Source of the DNA: Polytrichum commune
Lineage: Eukaryota > Streptophyta > Polytrichopsida > Polytrichales > Polytrichaceae
Length of the DNA: 64,000 nucleotides
NCBI GenBank assembly: GCA_950295325.1
Contig: OX485808.1
Span: forward strand, 312,501-376,500
Reading direction: 5' to 3'
This document shows positions 22,300 to 34,060 of the stretch, in pieces; position 1 is the stretch's first letter; each line of letters opens with the position of its first letter. Below the pieces are notes generated by a model that was not told where the DNA came from, did no database searches, and worked only from the letters and a program-made list of their open reading frames with translations. Both the position numbers and the translations under genes were made by a program.

Positions 22300-23190
22300 T
22301 ACTTTTTTTTTCTTGATGTAAACCGAAGTGGTCCCAAGACAAGTTCAACGGCCAAGCAGATAGATCTATAAAATAGTTTGCAAAATTTTCATCCTTTTGG
22401 ATGAAATAGGTACGAGTCTATGTGGCTAGTCAAGGAATCCATTGAACTATTCATATTAGTTATGTGAGGGTAAGATTTGGGCCACTTGTTGTTGGCCACC
22501 ATGTGTCACAATATGCCCCTTAACCCCTAAAACACTTTTAGCATGTTCATATTAATCACGTATCCTCACTTTATACTAGATGATATAAAATCTCCATCAA
22601 ACTCTTTTCAAGCTACTTTGTGTGGCCTCAAGAAGCCATTGTTATCTACCAAAACAATCTCATTACAATTTATATTCATGTTGTATGAGAATTTCAATTT
22701 ACATTATGCATGAGAGGCCCAAATCAGGCTCAACTTTAGGGTTTACGCCAACTAAGTTTTCTCATCATCTTTATCATCGAACATCCAAACAACCCCTTCC
22801 CAAAAATGTTTTTGACTCAACACCCATCAATAATTCATCTAGTTTATATTTAACATCAAAAAATAATTCCCCACATGCGGCAATTCGTTACAAAGTGCAT
22901 ATCCTCATCCCAAAAGAACCTCTTCTACATGCGAACTTAAGTCCAACATCCAACAAAGACATCCAATCTTTCACTACGAGGCCACCTTCAAGTTAAAGTC
23001 TTCCTTAATCCTCTCAAAGCTTTCTTCAACATGAAGTTCAGACTTCAGTGCAACAAATTAACACCATTTGTCTAAATATCGAACAACTTCTTAACATGTA
23101 GTTCACAATGAGGTCAAAGTTTTCCCTCAATTTGCATGAAGATGATGATATGATATGAACACTAGCTCAATTGAATTTCCAATACACTTA
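22300..23190. other. AT-rich intergenic DNA
   Basis: A 124-codon ORF at 22,622-22,996 has no recognisable domain and composition typical of its surroundings. The 25 bp before 23,193 (CAATTGAATTTCCAATACAC) also precede family A copy 1. Confidence 0.4.
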
Positions 23191-23192
23191 AC

Positions 23193-23572
23193 TATACCAA
23201 ATATGATGTTTAGTGTCATACAATATTTTATGTCACTATGGTAACTTTTCGGATGACACTTCTTATGAATAAGTGAACAAATATTGTCATGGATGATGAA
23301 TGAGTTCATCCATTGGCCAAAACCCTGCTTTCTCTTGTCAGCAACTCGTGATGAAATATGGTCATGGATTATTGAATTTTGGATGAGAAATCACTTGGTA
23401 AGTGATAGTAATTGCAACACTTGTAAATCTTTAGTCCCTTAAAAAAACTTACAAGGAATGACAAGCAATGTGGGGTTAACATTTTAGTGGTTGGTGACAC
23501 TATACCGCGGTTTACAATTAGTATTGAGCAAGACGATTAGATTTGGTGACACTAAATATCATATTTAGTGTA
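23193..23572 (+). mobile_element. MITE family A, copy 2 (380 bp)
   Basis: Left end TATACCAAATATGATGTTTA then GTGTCA; right end TGACACTAAATATCATATTT then AGTGTA. Its interior is collinear with copy 1 throughout, including TCATCCATTGGCCAAAACCC. Confidence 0.85.
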
Positions 23573-24000
23573 GTGCATGCTTAGTGTTATTGATCGAGTC
23601 CTTGAAGAATGTGGGTGCACAAAGACAATGTGTGAAATTCATGGATAAAACATCATTGAGGTTCGGATTATTACATGCCCAAATTTAAAGAGAAATCTAG
23701 AGAAAACAAAAAGAAGATGTTGTAGGTATCCTTACAAACCCCCGGGCCTTATACAAGTGGAGTGAGTACACAATTGCACCATCGGCACATGCTCATGCTA
23801 GCTAGATCTTTATTGTTGATTGTCATAACAAGTCTTTTTTACATGTTTTATGAGTTGATTCATCTCAAATGAGATTTGGATGAGGGATGAACATTTTTTC
23901 CCTAATTTCATTAGCTTTTTGAGGGAAGCCTTGGAGCTTTGAGCCTAGAACAATCATAAACATAGCACCTCGACAACTACATAACATTACCACACGGGGA

Positions 24001-24420
24001 GCAAGCATGGTCAAGTATACAGGAAAAGGTGCTCCGGTATACTAAAAGCATAATTGTTTTGGTCAAATGCCTAAAAATAGTAGAAAAGTGTTGTTTAAAT
24101 TGGATTTTCTTTTTCATGGCGCCCTTTATCGTTGTGTTAGGTACTTGAATATAAAATACCAATATGAGATCTTCAAATCTTATCATTAAAAGTATTGCTA
24201 AAAAGGTAATGGCTAAATCTTGTTTTGGTAGGCTTTTCTTTTTGAAAACGATTTCAACATAAATTGCTTGACTTTGTAGATCGATGTGTTTTTCAAATGT
24301 TAGTGATTTTTTCCTTCAAAGAGTTCAAAGTTAGGATATAATTTTGAATCACTTTCACTTAAACATGTGTAGGGTATTGGAGTTGTGTACTTGACACTTG
24401 TGTTTCATTGAAATTAAGTT
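24001..24420 (+). repeat. Dispersed repeat B, copy 1
   Basis: Collinear with 33,447-34,060: GTGCTCCGGTATACTAAAA, TATCGTTGTGTTAGG, GAGATCTTCAAA, ATTAAAAGTATTG, AAATTGCTTG.CTTTGTAGA. The second copy has about 200 bp of extra DNA in the middle. Confidence 0.75.
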
Positions 24421-24700
24421 TCATTGAATCACAATGAAACTTGTGTTGCACTAGCAAATCTACGATGAAGCATTGCCAAATAGGACCTCCCTTGACGTAG
24501 TTTTGGTTATCAAGAGTGTATGTTTGTAGATTTTCTTGATTAATATTGTGTGTGGAGTTATTCATTGATTTTGAATTTGTAGTCCAATCTTTTGTAACAC
24601 GTTGTGTACAAAATCTTTATATTGTTGGTTCTTTGATCCTCACCAAACCCCACACCAATCAAATACATGTGTCCAATCAAGAAAAGCAATCAAATAACAC
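24421..24700 (+). repeat. Dispersed repeat N
   Basis: Shares CTTGTGTTGCACTAGCAAAT and AAGAAAAGCAA..AATAACACC with 26,370-26,720 and, more weakly, with 3,178-3,360. Could be a fragment of a longer element such as an LTR, but no TG/CA ends or target duplication were found. Confidence 0.5.
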
Positions 24701-25489
24701 CCATATGCCTTATACTTTACCCAAGTTCACAAGATTTTTATCCTCAATCGGGCCTCAAATTCTCATTCAGTTGTTGTTGTTTTTTAATATTTTTTTTGAT
24801 ACCCATAGTGTATGCTTATTTGAGGGTGTGTTTGTTTTTCGTGTTAATTGTGTCAATGAAAGACAATGCAAGATTCTTTACGCCTAAGTAACATTACCAC
24901 ACTACGAGTATGATATGAGGATTGACATTGACCCCAAACAATAACTCGGGTGGGCAAATATTCTCTCACCCATCATGTATCAAATTTGACTGCTTTTACA
25001 AATTTCATAGTGAATGGTAAGTATCTCAATGCCATTAGCGATATTAAACTTGATTTCATGCATTCACCTATATATATATACCAATCCAACATTAATTTTC
25101 AGCGATGAGTTTTCTCAAACACCACGAAGCCCCAGACCCGGGGCTTGGGGCGAATATGGTACGAATCCAAATAAAATTCGATGTCAGTCAAATAGGTACA
25201 TTGATGCCACTATCAACATCCTAGCAGTAACTCTAGTTTGTCAAAAACTTATCTTAAAAACACACAAGAATACAAAAACATGTAAAATGTTGGAATTGTG
25301 ACAATGAATCGATGGAACATCAAACCTTGACCTGAACGCAACAAACCATATGCAAAACCATGCCTATCCCCAATACATTTTCCATGAATCACTCGTGAAA
25401 TTATCTGTTTTTTTTTCTTTCAAATAAGCCTTATGATATGTTTTCATCCAAATAAACTAAAGTATCTTCAACATGGGGATGAACTGGCC

Positions 25490-25750
25490 TCACCCCCACA
25501 ATATTACGATCGATGTACCGTAGTTCTCTAATTTAAAATAAGTTACTCATTCATCCAAGTCATTCTTATAATTCATGGATGGTTTTCCTAATTTCATCTA
25601 TGGCTAACATGAACACTTCCCTCGACCAACATTCCTTACCCTAAAGTTTGTCTATTTTACTTGTATGTCAGGGTTATTTGATGCCACTTTGTTAGATTCC
25701 AACGAATGTCACTTGCATTATTGTGATTTTAGGCACTCTTTGAATGCTAT
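25490..25750 (+). repeat. Left arm of a large inverted-repeat pair
   Basis: The reverse complement matches 28,905-29,165: CATTATTGTGATTTTAG against CTAAAATCACAATAATG, and CCATCCATGAATT against AATTCATGGATGG. The arms are about 3.2 kb apart. Confidence 0.7.
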
Positions 25751-26204
25751 TGCTTTTTTTTTCCTTTCTAGACACTAAACAAAATTAATTTCCCATAAAT
25801 CCAGGCACCTTTAAAGCCAATTATATTTTTGCTCAAGCTACTAGAGAGCAATGATAATGCATTCATCCAAATACCAATCCAACACTATTTTTCATTGTTA
25901 CTCGCCTCACCCCCTACAATTTTATGATCGATGTGTAATGCATTCATCTAAATACTAATCCAACGTTAATTTCCACCTTTTACTTTGATACCATGAGGCT
26001 CTTTAGCCATGGGGGGTGGGGGTGAATACGGTATGCATGAAAACAAACAAAGGAGGGCCCAAACTCCAAAGCCAAGCGTGCTTGAACTCGGTGCTAGAAT
26101 TTGACCAATTGAAGTTGAAGTCCGGGTCGGACTAAAAGGACACCAACCGCCACTCGGTCAGTCCCACTTACAAGCGTAGCCCCACCTCCACCACACGCCA
26201 GCCA

Positions 26205-26235
<31 letters not shown>

Positions 26236-26369
26236 CCGTCCTTTGGATCCACTCCTGTCTCCACACTAAAGGGTTAGTAGGTTTGAGGGGGGCCTTATTA
26301 GGAGGGCATGTGGGGTGACATTCGGTTCGTTGTTTTCATGTTCTCCAAATCTAATCCATTAGACCTACA

Positions 26370-26720
26370 CAACGGAAAACAACTTGTGTTGCACTAGCAA
26401 ATCTAACATGAAACATTAGTAACAAAAAAATCGGATCCAAAATCGGTTTTTCCAGGGTCCAGTCATGGTTATCAGAATTGCATGTTGGTTGTTGATGTCT
26501 TAATTGAATACATAGGTCTTCCCGATTGTGTTCATTGTTGAGTGTGGACTACCCAGTTGATAAAACTTAGAACTTGGTCCAGTCTCTTTGAACATGTGTT
26601 CTATGGTGTTTGTTAGTTGATCCTCGCTAACCGGATACCAGTGATATATAGGGGTTTGATTAAGAAACGTAACCGAATAACACTCACCTATCTTGTGTGG
26701 TCACTCCTTTTTAATCATGC
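26370..26720 (+). repeat. Dispersed repeat N, longest copy
   Basis: The most complete copy, combining the 5' block (GTGTTGCACTAGCAAATCTA), a middle (GATTGTGTTCATTGTTGAGT) and a 3' block (GATTAAGAAACGTAACCGA). Fragments elsewhere cover different parts of it. Confidence 0.55.
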
Positions 26721-28430
26721 ATCTATATATATATATATGAGTAGTTAAGAATGGACCCCAAAAAAGTTACATTGAGATTGGACTATATTTCAAAACATGT
26801 CAATTGTTCTAAGTTCAATAGTTTTGAATCAATTACGAGGCCCTATGTGATCATGTTTAGAAGGAAAAAATGGGAATCTTCAAGTTGGGTTTTTCTTTTA
26901 TGGTTGTTTTTATGTCTCGACATTGATTCTTATCCTTTAAATGACTATCTTTGCGATTCACAATTGCTCACAAGATGAGACGATTCATGATGTGATTCAA
27001 TGGGCAAATTTTATATGTGGGTTTGGAAGTGCCCACATCAAGGTCTAGGAACATTACACAAATGATGGTAATTAGTGTGGGCCACTTATTTCTCCCTTTT
27101 TCCCATGTCACTTGTAGTCCACACTAGGGAGTGTTGTAGCTCAATGACACCCCACTATAATATACCACATTGTCTATGAAGCTTCATTTGCGAAGGCAAA
27201 TGTTCAAAGTTATGTGATGGTGAGAATGTCACTCTGTAAGGGGAATTGGGATTTAAAAAAAATGTGCAATCTACCAAATATGTGTGTGTATCTACCAAAC
27301 ATAAGTTTCATGTTCTATAACAACAACAAAATTGAGCAAATCGTAGAGATAGACGATACCAACTATAGTCGGCGTGAATGAGAGACGTTTCACCCTTGGA
27401 CATAAGTTATGGACACCCAAAACCAACACCCACCCTAAAACCAACATCGTGTATCACATTCATACATTTGTTGTGTTTCCAAATGTATGCACGAAGTACA
27501 TAGTGTTGGTTTTAGGGTACACATACCTTAGACTTAAACCTCGTGTGTAAACGTAGAGCTACTTTACAAACTTATCATAGTTATCCACAAAGTTCGTCAA
27601 ATAGGATCAAAACCGTGGGTTTCATCTGTCTATGAGAAAACTTTTTCATTAAGAACGCGTTAGCTCACCCTGTATCAGAACTATTTTGAAAGTTGGGTGA
27701 AACTTTTGGGACCTCTCTTTCCACCACTCAAAGTTTGAGAAAAAAATTAAGATCTAAAATAAGACATGTACATGAAATCCGTTGTCTTAAGCCTTGGATC
27801 AACATATGCAAGGCTAGCTTGGCCCATCCATCCTAGTAAAACAAGCTAGAAAACTTGTTCTTTTTAGAACAGTTTGACACCATTCTCTATGTATGATAAT
27901 TTAAGCATTATGAAAACTTGCGTAACTTTGTGTTGATTGTCATAAACTCATGGTTCGGGACTAAGCCCATCATTTCATGTGTTTTACTTTACAAATAACT
28001 CTATTACAACAAACCACGGAATTATTGTTAGGGAGTTATGCAAAAACGAGGTACTTCGGAACCACTTTCTATGATGGCCATGGACTTCATGTTGGAAAAC
28101 ACCATGTATACATCGCAACCGGAAAGGGTAAGTGGGGGTGTGCATGTGGGTGTACTATACCTTCCGATTTGAGTGCCACTTCATTATAGGGTGGAAACGT
28201 ACAACTAAATAGCGTCGCTTAGTGGGCCGTCAATGCCATAGTGGGCCAAGTACTTCACTTACACCTCTCTCTCGGTATTAAAACTATTGGTACTTAGCTT
28301 ACTCTCGTCCCCCATCATACCGGTAAGAGTTCTTTATGCCCAACTTACCAACTTCCATCAAGCCTCCCTCAACCATAAAACCATGTAAGTTGTTCTCCCA
28401 TTTATTATTGAATTGTCTTGAAATGGAAGG
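26721..28430. other. Intergenic DNA, no gene supported
   Basis: Short inversely related blocks near 27,440 and 27,505 (CCCTAAAACCAACA / TGTTGGTTTTAGGG) suggest a small fold-back element of about 90 bp. Otherwise only short ORFs. Confidence 0.45.
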
Positions 28431-28740
28431 TGTTTGGTTTTACACTAGGGGTGTTGGGTCCAAAACACCACTTGATGGACCTTACTTTTGGACTTGAGGT
28501 TGGATCCAAGTTTAAACATTGGTTTCTCGAGCTAGGAGTGTGTGTTTTTGAGTTGGGACTGACAAGTTCTATTGGGAAAGTGGTGTGACATCGGTGTCAC
28601 TTCATTTGTTTCATACTCTAGGCTCAAAATTCTCGTGTAAATTTGTGGGTTCAACATTTTGCTCCCAGCTAATATGGCAATTATTCGAATTAAGTGTTTC
28701 TTAGGTCTCGTGTCCTACCCTAATTCCTCCCAAAACACAC
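28430..28740 (+). repeat. Dispersed repeat M, copy 1
   Basis: Collinear with 42,640-42,960: GGGTCCAAAA, CTTTTGGACTTGAGGTTGGA, GTTTCTTAGGTCT against GTTTCTTTGGTCT, and CCTAATTCC against TTAATCC. Confidence 0.65.
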
Positions 28741-28904
28741 AATAAGATACTCTTTATCATGTCGATTGAAGTAGGTTACATTGTTCATTTTGAACATGTG
28801 AAATAAACAAGAGTTCATCGAAAATGTACCATAGCTCTCTAGCAGCTTGGGCTGAAAATAAATAATTCTAAACATGCCTAAATTTGTGGGGAATTGATTT
28901 TGTT

Positions 28905-29165
28905 GAGTGTCCTCAAAAAATAATTAACATTCAAAGAGTGACTAAAATCACAATAATGCAAGTGACATTCACTAGAGTCCAACAAAGTAGCATCAAATAA
29001 CTTCAATTGTGTCTTCACACGGCATCAAACCTTGACATATAAGTAAAAGATAAACTTTAGGGTAAGGAATGTCAGTTAAAGGAAGTGTTTAAGTTAATCG
29101 TAGCTATCATAGATGAAATTAGAAAAACCATCCATGAATTCTGGAAATAACCGTGATGAATGTCT
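28905..29165 (-). repeat. Right arm of the large inverted-repeat pair
   Basis: Inverse of 25,490-25,750. Short matches such as CTACTAGAGAGC occur outside both arms as well, suggesting a longer eroded repeat. Confidence 0.7.
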
Positions 29166-29409
29166 TAAATATTTTTAATTACTTTAAAAACTTGCCCAAT
29201 TTTATAATATCATTTTATGGGTTGCCTAACTTACTTTTGCAATTTAATGAATAATTAGGCAACCCAAGCTACTAGAGAGCTAAGGTAATATGTACGCATT
29301 ATGTAAAAGGAATGCAAAGGTCATGCATTAATTAAAATATATCGTATCTTAAATTAAAATTAAAATGTGAGGATTTTTGCCCAAGATTGATCTAGGAGGT
29401 GCACAAACA

Positions 29410-29809
29410 CTACCCTAAGTATGTATTTAGTGTCACCAACTCTTTTTTGTCTTGCTCCACACTAATTTAAACGGTGTGTATAGTGTCACTGACACTCAAT
29501 GTAAGCCTAACATTATTTTTCATTTCTTGTTGATTTTTTTGGGGCGATGTAGAAATTACAATGTCGCAATTCTTGTCACTTACTAAGTTATTCTTCCATT
29601 AAAATTTCAATCATCTATAACAACATTACATTACATAAATGCTAGGACGAAGAATACATCAAACTTTGTTTCGATAATCAACGTGGATTTCATCCAAAAG
29701 TTCAATCACTCGTGACGAAATTTGTGGGTTTATCCATAAAAAGTGTCATTAGAAAAGTCACCACGGTGACATTAAATACCTTATGACACTAAACACAATA
29801 TTTAGTGTA
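29410..29809 (-). mobile_element. MITE family A, copy 3
   Basis: Reverse orientation; ends AGTATGTATTTAGTGTCACC and ACACTAAACACAATATTTAG then TGTA. More diverged than copies 1, 2 and 4. Confidence 0.7.
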
Positions 29810-29828
29810 GCGTTTTCATGTAGTCTAA

Positions 29829-30203
29829 GGGCCGGTTTACACTACGGTGGAGAAGGCCTCCGGTTGGTCAAGAATGCTTGGCCAAGACATGGTTATATGA
29901 GGCAAATGGTGGATGTGCCGGAGAAGAATTAAAGGCAATAAAATATTTTTATTGAGTTGGGCTTCTCCGGCCTCTTGAGGCCGGACAAGAAACTCCTCCT
30001 CCAGAGAAGCCCAACTCCAAAAAGTGCCGCCATGTAGGCATCCATGTCATTTTATCATCCATGAGAAAAGTTCTCCACCATTGTTTTCTTCACCTAGTGT
30101 AAACACCCACCGGTCAAGAGTTGCATTTTCGACCAATCACAATTGAGAAACGCCCTTTTTTTTCATGACCGGTGGACTTCTCCACCGTAGTGTAAACCGG
30201 CCC
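29829..30203 (+). mobile_element. 375-bp PIF/Harbinger (Tourist-like) MITE
   Basis: Perfect 27-bp terminal inverted repeats beginning GGGCCGGTTTACACTACGG and running through TGGAGAAG. They are flanked by a 3-bp direct repeat TAA (29,826-29,828 and 30,204-30,206). A GGG-starting TIR plus TAA duplication is the signature of PIF/Harbinger-derived Tourist MITEs. The interior holds a second inverted pair (TTGGGCTTCTCCGG / GGAGAAGCCCAA). It has no coding capacity. It sits 20 bp past one family A element and about 110 bp before another. Confidence 0.92.
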
Positions 30204-30314
30204 TAATGCTTTGCATGTTTCCCTTGCAGCTCGGCATAGGCATAGCAAGTATAGGTGGTGAGAAGCTAGTACTTAAACTATTAGCAAAAATTGTTCACGA
30301 GTGAGCCTCCATTT

Positions 30315-30690
30315 CAATCAAAATATGATATTTAATGTCACCGATTCTAATCGTCTTGCTCGATACTAATTGTAAACCGCGGTGTAGTGTCACCAACACT
30401 AAATTTTGACCCCACATTATTTGTCATTCCTTGTAATTTTTTGAGAGACTATAGATTTATAGTGTTGCAATTACTGTCACTCACCAAGTGATTTTTCATC
30501 CAAACTTCAATCATCCATGACAATATTTCATCACAAGTTGTTGGCAAGAGAAGGCAGGGGTTTGTCCAATGGATGAAACTCATCCATCATCCATGACAAT
30601 ATTTATTCGCTTATTCATAAGAAGTGTCATTCAAAAAGTTACCATAGTGACGTAAAATACCGTATGACACTAAATACCATATTTAGTGTT
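30315..30690 (-). mobile_element. MITE family A, copy 4
   Basis: Reverse orientation; ends AAAATATGATATTTAATGTC and ATGACACTAAATACCATATT then TAGTGT. The interior matches copy 2 (ACAAGTTGTTGGCAAGAGAA is its complement-side block). Confidence 0.8.
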
Positions 30691-31469
30691 CCCACGTGGG
30701 ATTCAAGTGGTTGTGGCAAATGTGAGCATGACACATGACATGAGGGGAGAATAATTATTTTGTGTTGGAATAGGGAGCCCTCTATGGTAATAGATGTATC
30801 ATAACATTACATGTTATAGATAGACGTACCACATTCCCCACTGGACAATCATTTTGGAATCAAAAGACAACTTAAATGAGACGTGCTATCTAGAATAAAA
30901 GAATAATTGAATATGAAATGACTTTGTTAGTCCGATAGGGTCCATACATCGCCTAAAGTGAATCTCAAAATTAAAATGTTTCCATTATAGTAGTATAAGG
31001 CGATAGTTAATCACATTGACCCTTCAATGTCAAATGAAATTTTTTGTTCAAAATTTTACCTAACATTATTAAGTAGTGTGCGTTCATTCATGTGGACTTT
31101 GAGAATCTGCACTAGTTGTGGCATCTCATAGTTATATTTTCAGGGCCCACATGAACAAATGTACATTGCTTAATAATGCCATGAAGTACATGAAGGAATT
31201 TTATACAAAATCAAATTGTGTTGTACATGAGTTAGTCTGAACCTCGGGACACAACTTCATTTTATAGTACCTTATTTTATTTTATTATGAATAAATGCAA
31301 TTGAATCATGCCCATGGATTTTTTTGGGTATGTGTAGGCTTCAAATTTAGCATTCAATTGTATGAATGCAATCTTTGAGTGAATTGTAACAACTTTTCTC
31401 TAGTGTAAAACAACATTCAAGGATTGGAAGTCTTTCATGTAAAGTCATCCCAATTTTTCGTAAACACCT

Positions 31470-32176
31470 TTCGACCTTCAACCCTTTATTGCCATGGGGT
31501 GTATTCCAATGAACCAAGAACTTTCACACCACCCTTGATGTCAAGGGCAATTGAGCCCACTATCATCAACATAATTTATGATCAACCACTTGTATGTGGA
31601 AACCAACTCCACTATGAAGACACTTGAAGATAAATCCTTTTGTTTCACTCAAATTGAAGAGAATCCCAAAGGACGCAAAATTGAAGTTGTCAAGTTGGGA
31701 AGGTAGGTAGTTGAACTTTTCAAGTTGAAAATCTTAGGTTGTTCTAAATTTGGATGACATGATGGATGAGGGAGTTCAATAAAAATATATATTACATAGA
31801 AATTTAGGATACACATATGTGTTAGTTCAAATTTCCAATTCTGGAGTTCATATGGCTATTCTAGAGGTGGTCAAAGTGCACAGATAAGATGATAAGTGTC
31901 ACTCACAATGAGCTTGATTGCTAATTTTGGAATAATTTTTTATTTCATGGTGTTGCTCACATTGGTAGAGATGGTTGATCCTTGCAACAAGCAACACCAC
32001 AAACATGAAAACTTGCTCCCTTCTTGAAGTCTTAGTGACCTTGTACAAACTTCAAATAATGTTCGGATCATCATTCTCCCTCAAATAAAAATGAAAATGA
32101 ACAAAACTTACACCTATCTATCCTTGAAACATTAAACGATCTCCATGCCAAGTCCCCCCCGCCCCCCCCCCCCCCT
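31470..32176 (+). repeat. About 0.7-1-kb repeat, copy 2, ending in poly-C
   Basis: Collinear with 6,600-7,590. Ends GATCTCCATGCCAAGT followed by seven C, one G and fifteen C (32,154-32,176), at the site where the other copy has 17 G. Confidence 0.65.
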
Positions 32177-33216
32177 TTGTCACGAAGTGGTTCATGAGGG
32201 CCTCCCCAGGAAGAAAGGGTTAACCCTCATGCCCAAGATGTATTTGTACAATGTACACAACAATCAACATGACCCCCTAGCATATACCAAAATAACAAAC
32301 ATTTTACTTGGTTTATGATATTCAATCCATAGGTTTGATTGTATCCAATGAAAACATGGAATTTTAATCATATGTGGCATATATGATGATTGGATAGTAA
32401 TAGTGGGTTGTATTTGAATCTAGGTCATCTATACAATCTATACAAGCTCATATCTCCTTGAGATCATTTTATATGGTCCAAAGGGAATAATGTACTTCAT
32501 TTTATATGAGAGAGTATACACATTTTAGGCATAAAATGATCAATAGTTAATCTTAAACCCGTCCATACAACTCCGCGAGGTCAATCAACGGCCTCTCGGG
32601 CCTTCAAGGGTTGACCAATTGTTGCATGTGTCTACCTCACAAACTTCATGTGACGTTTTTATTGTTATTATTATTATTACTATTTTAATCTACAAGTTTT
32701 GGGTTTAGTTCCTCATCAAGATACATTGGTCAACATAGAACGGGGATAAAGGGGTGGATGAAATCCAAGTTTTCAACTCGGATCCCATGGGAACATTGAT
32801 GTTAAGAACTCGAGAGTAGAATAGTGCTAAGATGGGTGGCCTTCTTAAAACTTGATTCACAGTGCACCCAATTAGTGTGGGAGTATCTCGGTGATTACTA
32901 TGATCATTGGTTACATGTTGTAATCGTTTGGTTTTTCTTTATTAGTTTGGGATATATTTCGGAGATTCCTCTAACACGGTCGATATATTTTCTAAAGTCT
33001 TGAACTTCAATCAATTATTTTTCAAACTCAAATGGTTCATATGTGACTAGTGGTCGGTTCTCCCCATTCATCGGTTCACACCCATGGGTATCTTTTCTTG
33101 AAATTGGTTATTTTTATCTACATTCACACACGGTTCATTATTAACTTACTTCATACCTTACTCTAAGATATCATTGCTAGGTTAAATTATCGCATAAATA
33201 TAACCTAACAACATAA
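32177..33216. other. Intergenic DNA with repeat O
   Basis: 32,930-33,130 is collinear with 60,225-60,430 (GTCTTGAACTTCAAT, TTTCAAACTCAA.TGGTTCAT, GGTTCTCCCC.TTCA). No gene supported. Confidence 0.5.
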
Positions 33217-33440
33217 CTACACTAAAAATTGTATGTAGTGTCACTTACTATTTGGAATTACATAATGCTACAACTACTTGCTATATATCTCATTTTTGGT
33301 CAGCAAAAGTCAAAATGGTCGTGTGGACATTATAGAACAATACCATCTTCACTTGGTAAAAAAATACATCAATCACAAAAAAGATGTAGCATTGTATAAC
33401 TCCAAATAGTAAGTGACACTAATTACAATTTTTAGTGTAG
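33217..33440 (+). mobile_element. 224-bp CTACACTA-type MITE
   Basis: Terminal inverted repeats of about 55 bp with few mismatches: CTACACTAAAAATTGTATGT then AGTGTCACTTACTATTTGGA, mirrored at the right end. The unpaired centre is only about 110 bp, so the element can fold almost completely. A second copy is at 46,684-46,908. Confidence 0.9.
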
Positions 33441-33446
33441 CACCTA

Positions 33447-34060
33447 ATGGAGGCAAGCACAATCAAGTATACGGAAAAAGTGCTCCGGTATACTAAAACC
33501 ATCATTTTTTGGGCCAAACGCCTTAAAGTAGTAGCAACAAAGTGTTGCTTAAATTGAATTATTTTTTCATGTGTGGCCTCTATCGTTGTGTTAGGCACTC
33601 AAATATAGAATATTAAGATGAGATCTTCAAAAGCCATCATTAAAAGTATTGTTCAAAAGGTAATGGCTAAGTTTGGTTTTGGACATAGATTTCACAACCT
33701 TAAATATTTTGAAGTTGGAATTTTTTTTCATATTCTTTGAATTCATTATATAAGCTTGAGGGCAACATTACAAAATTTCTACAATTACATCAATTTGATG
33801 TAATTTTATCATTTTAAAAACAAACTCTAGACAATTATGTGTTCAATATATCTACTTGCAAACTACTTGCACCGTCTTTTAAAATATTTAGACTTGTCTT
33901 CAAAAAGAAGTCGCCAACTTAAATTGCTTGGCTTTGTAGATCACTGCGTGTTTCAAATGTTTATGATTTTTCCCTTGCGCAAAATTTAGAGTTAGTATGT
34001 AGTTTCGAATCAATTTCACTTAAACTTATGTAGGGTAATGGAGTTGTGTACTTGACCGTG
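33447..34060 (+). repeat. Dispersed repeat B, copy 2
   Basis: Collinear with 24,001-24,420 but with about 200 bp of additional DNA near 33,690-33,900, either an insertion here or a deletion there. Confidence 0.75.

Noticed and set aside
22622-22996. 124-codon plus-strand ORF
   Set aside because: No recognisable domain; composition equals the AT-rich surroundings.
26370-26720. Repeat N as an LTR of a retrotransposon
   Set aside because: No TG...CA ends, primer-binding site, target duplication or gag/pol remnant could be seen nearby.
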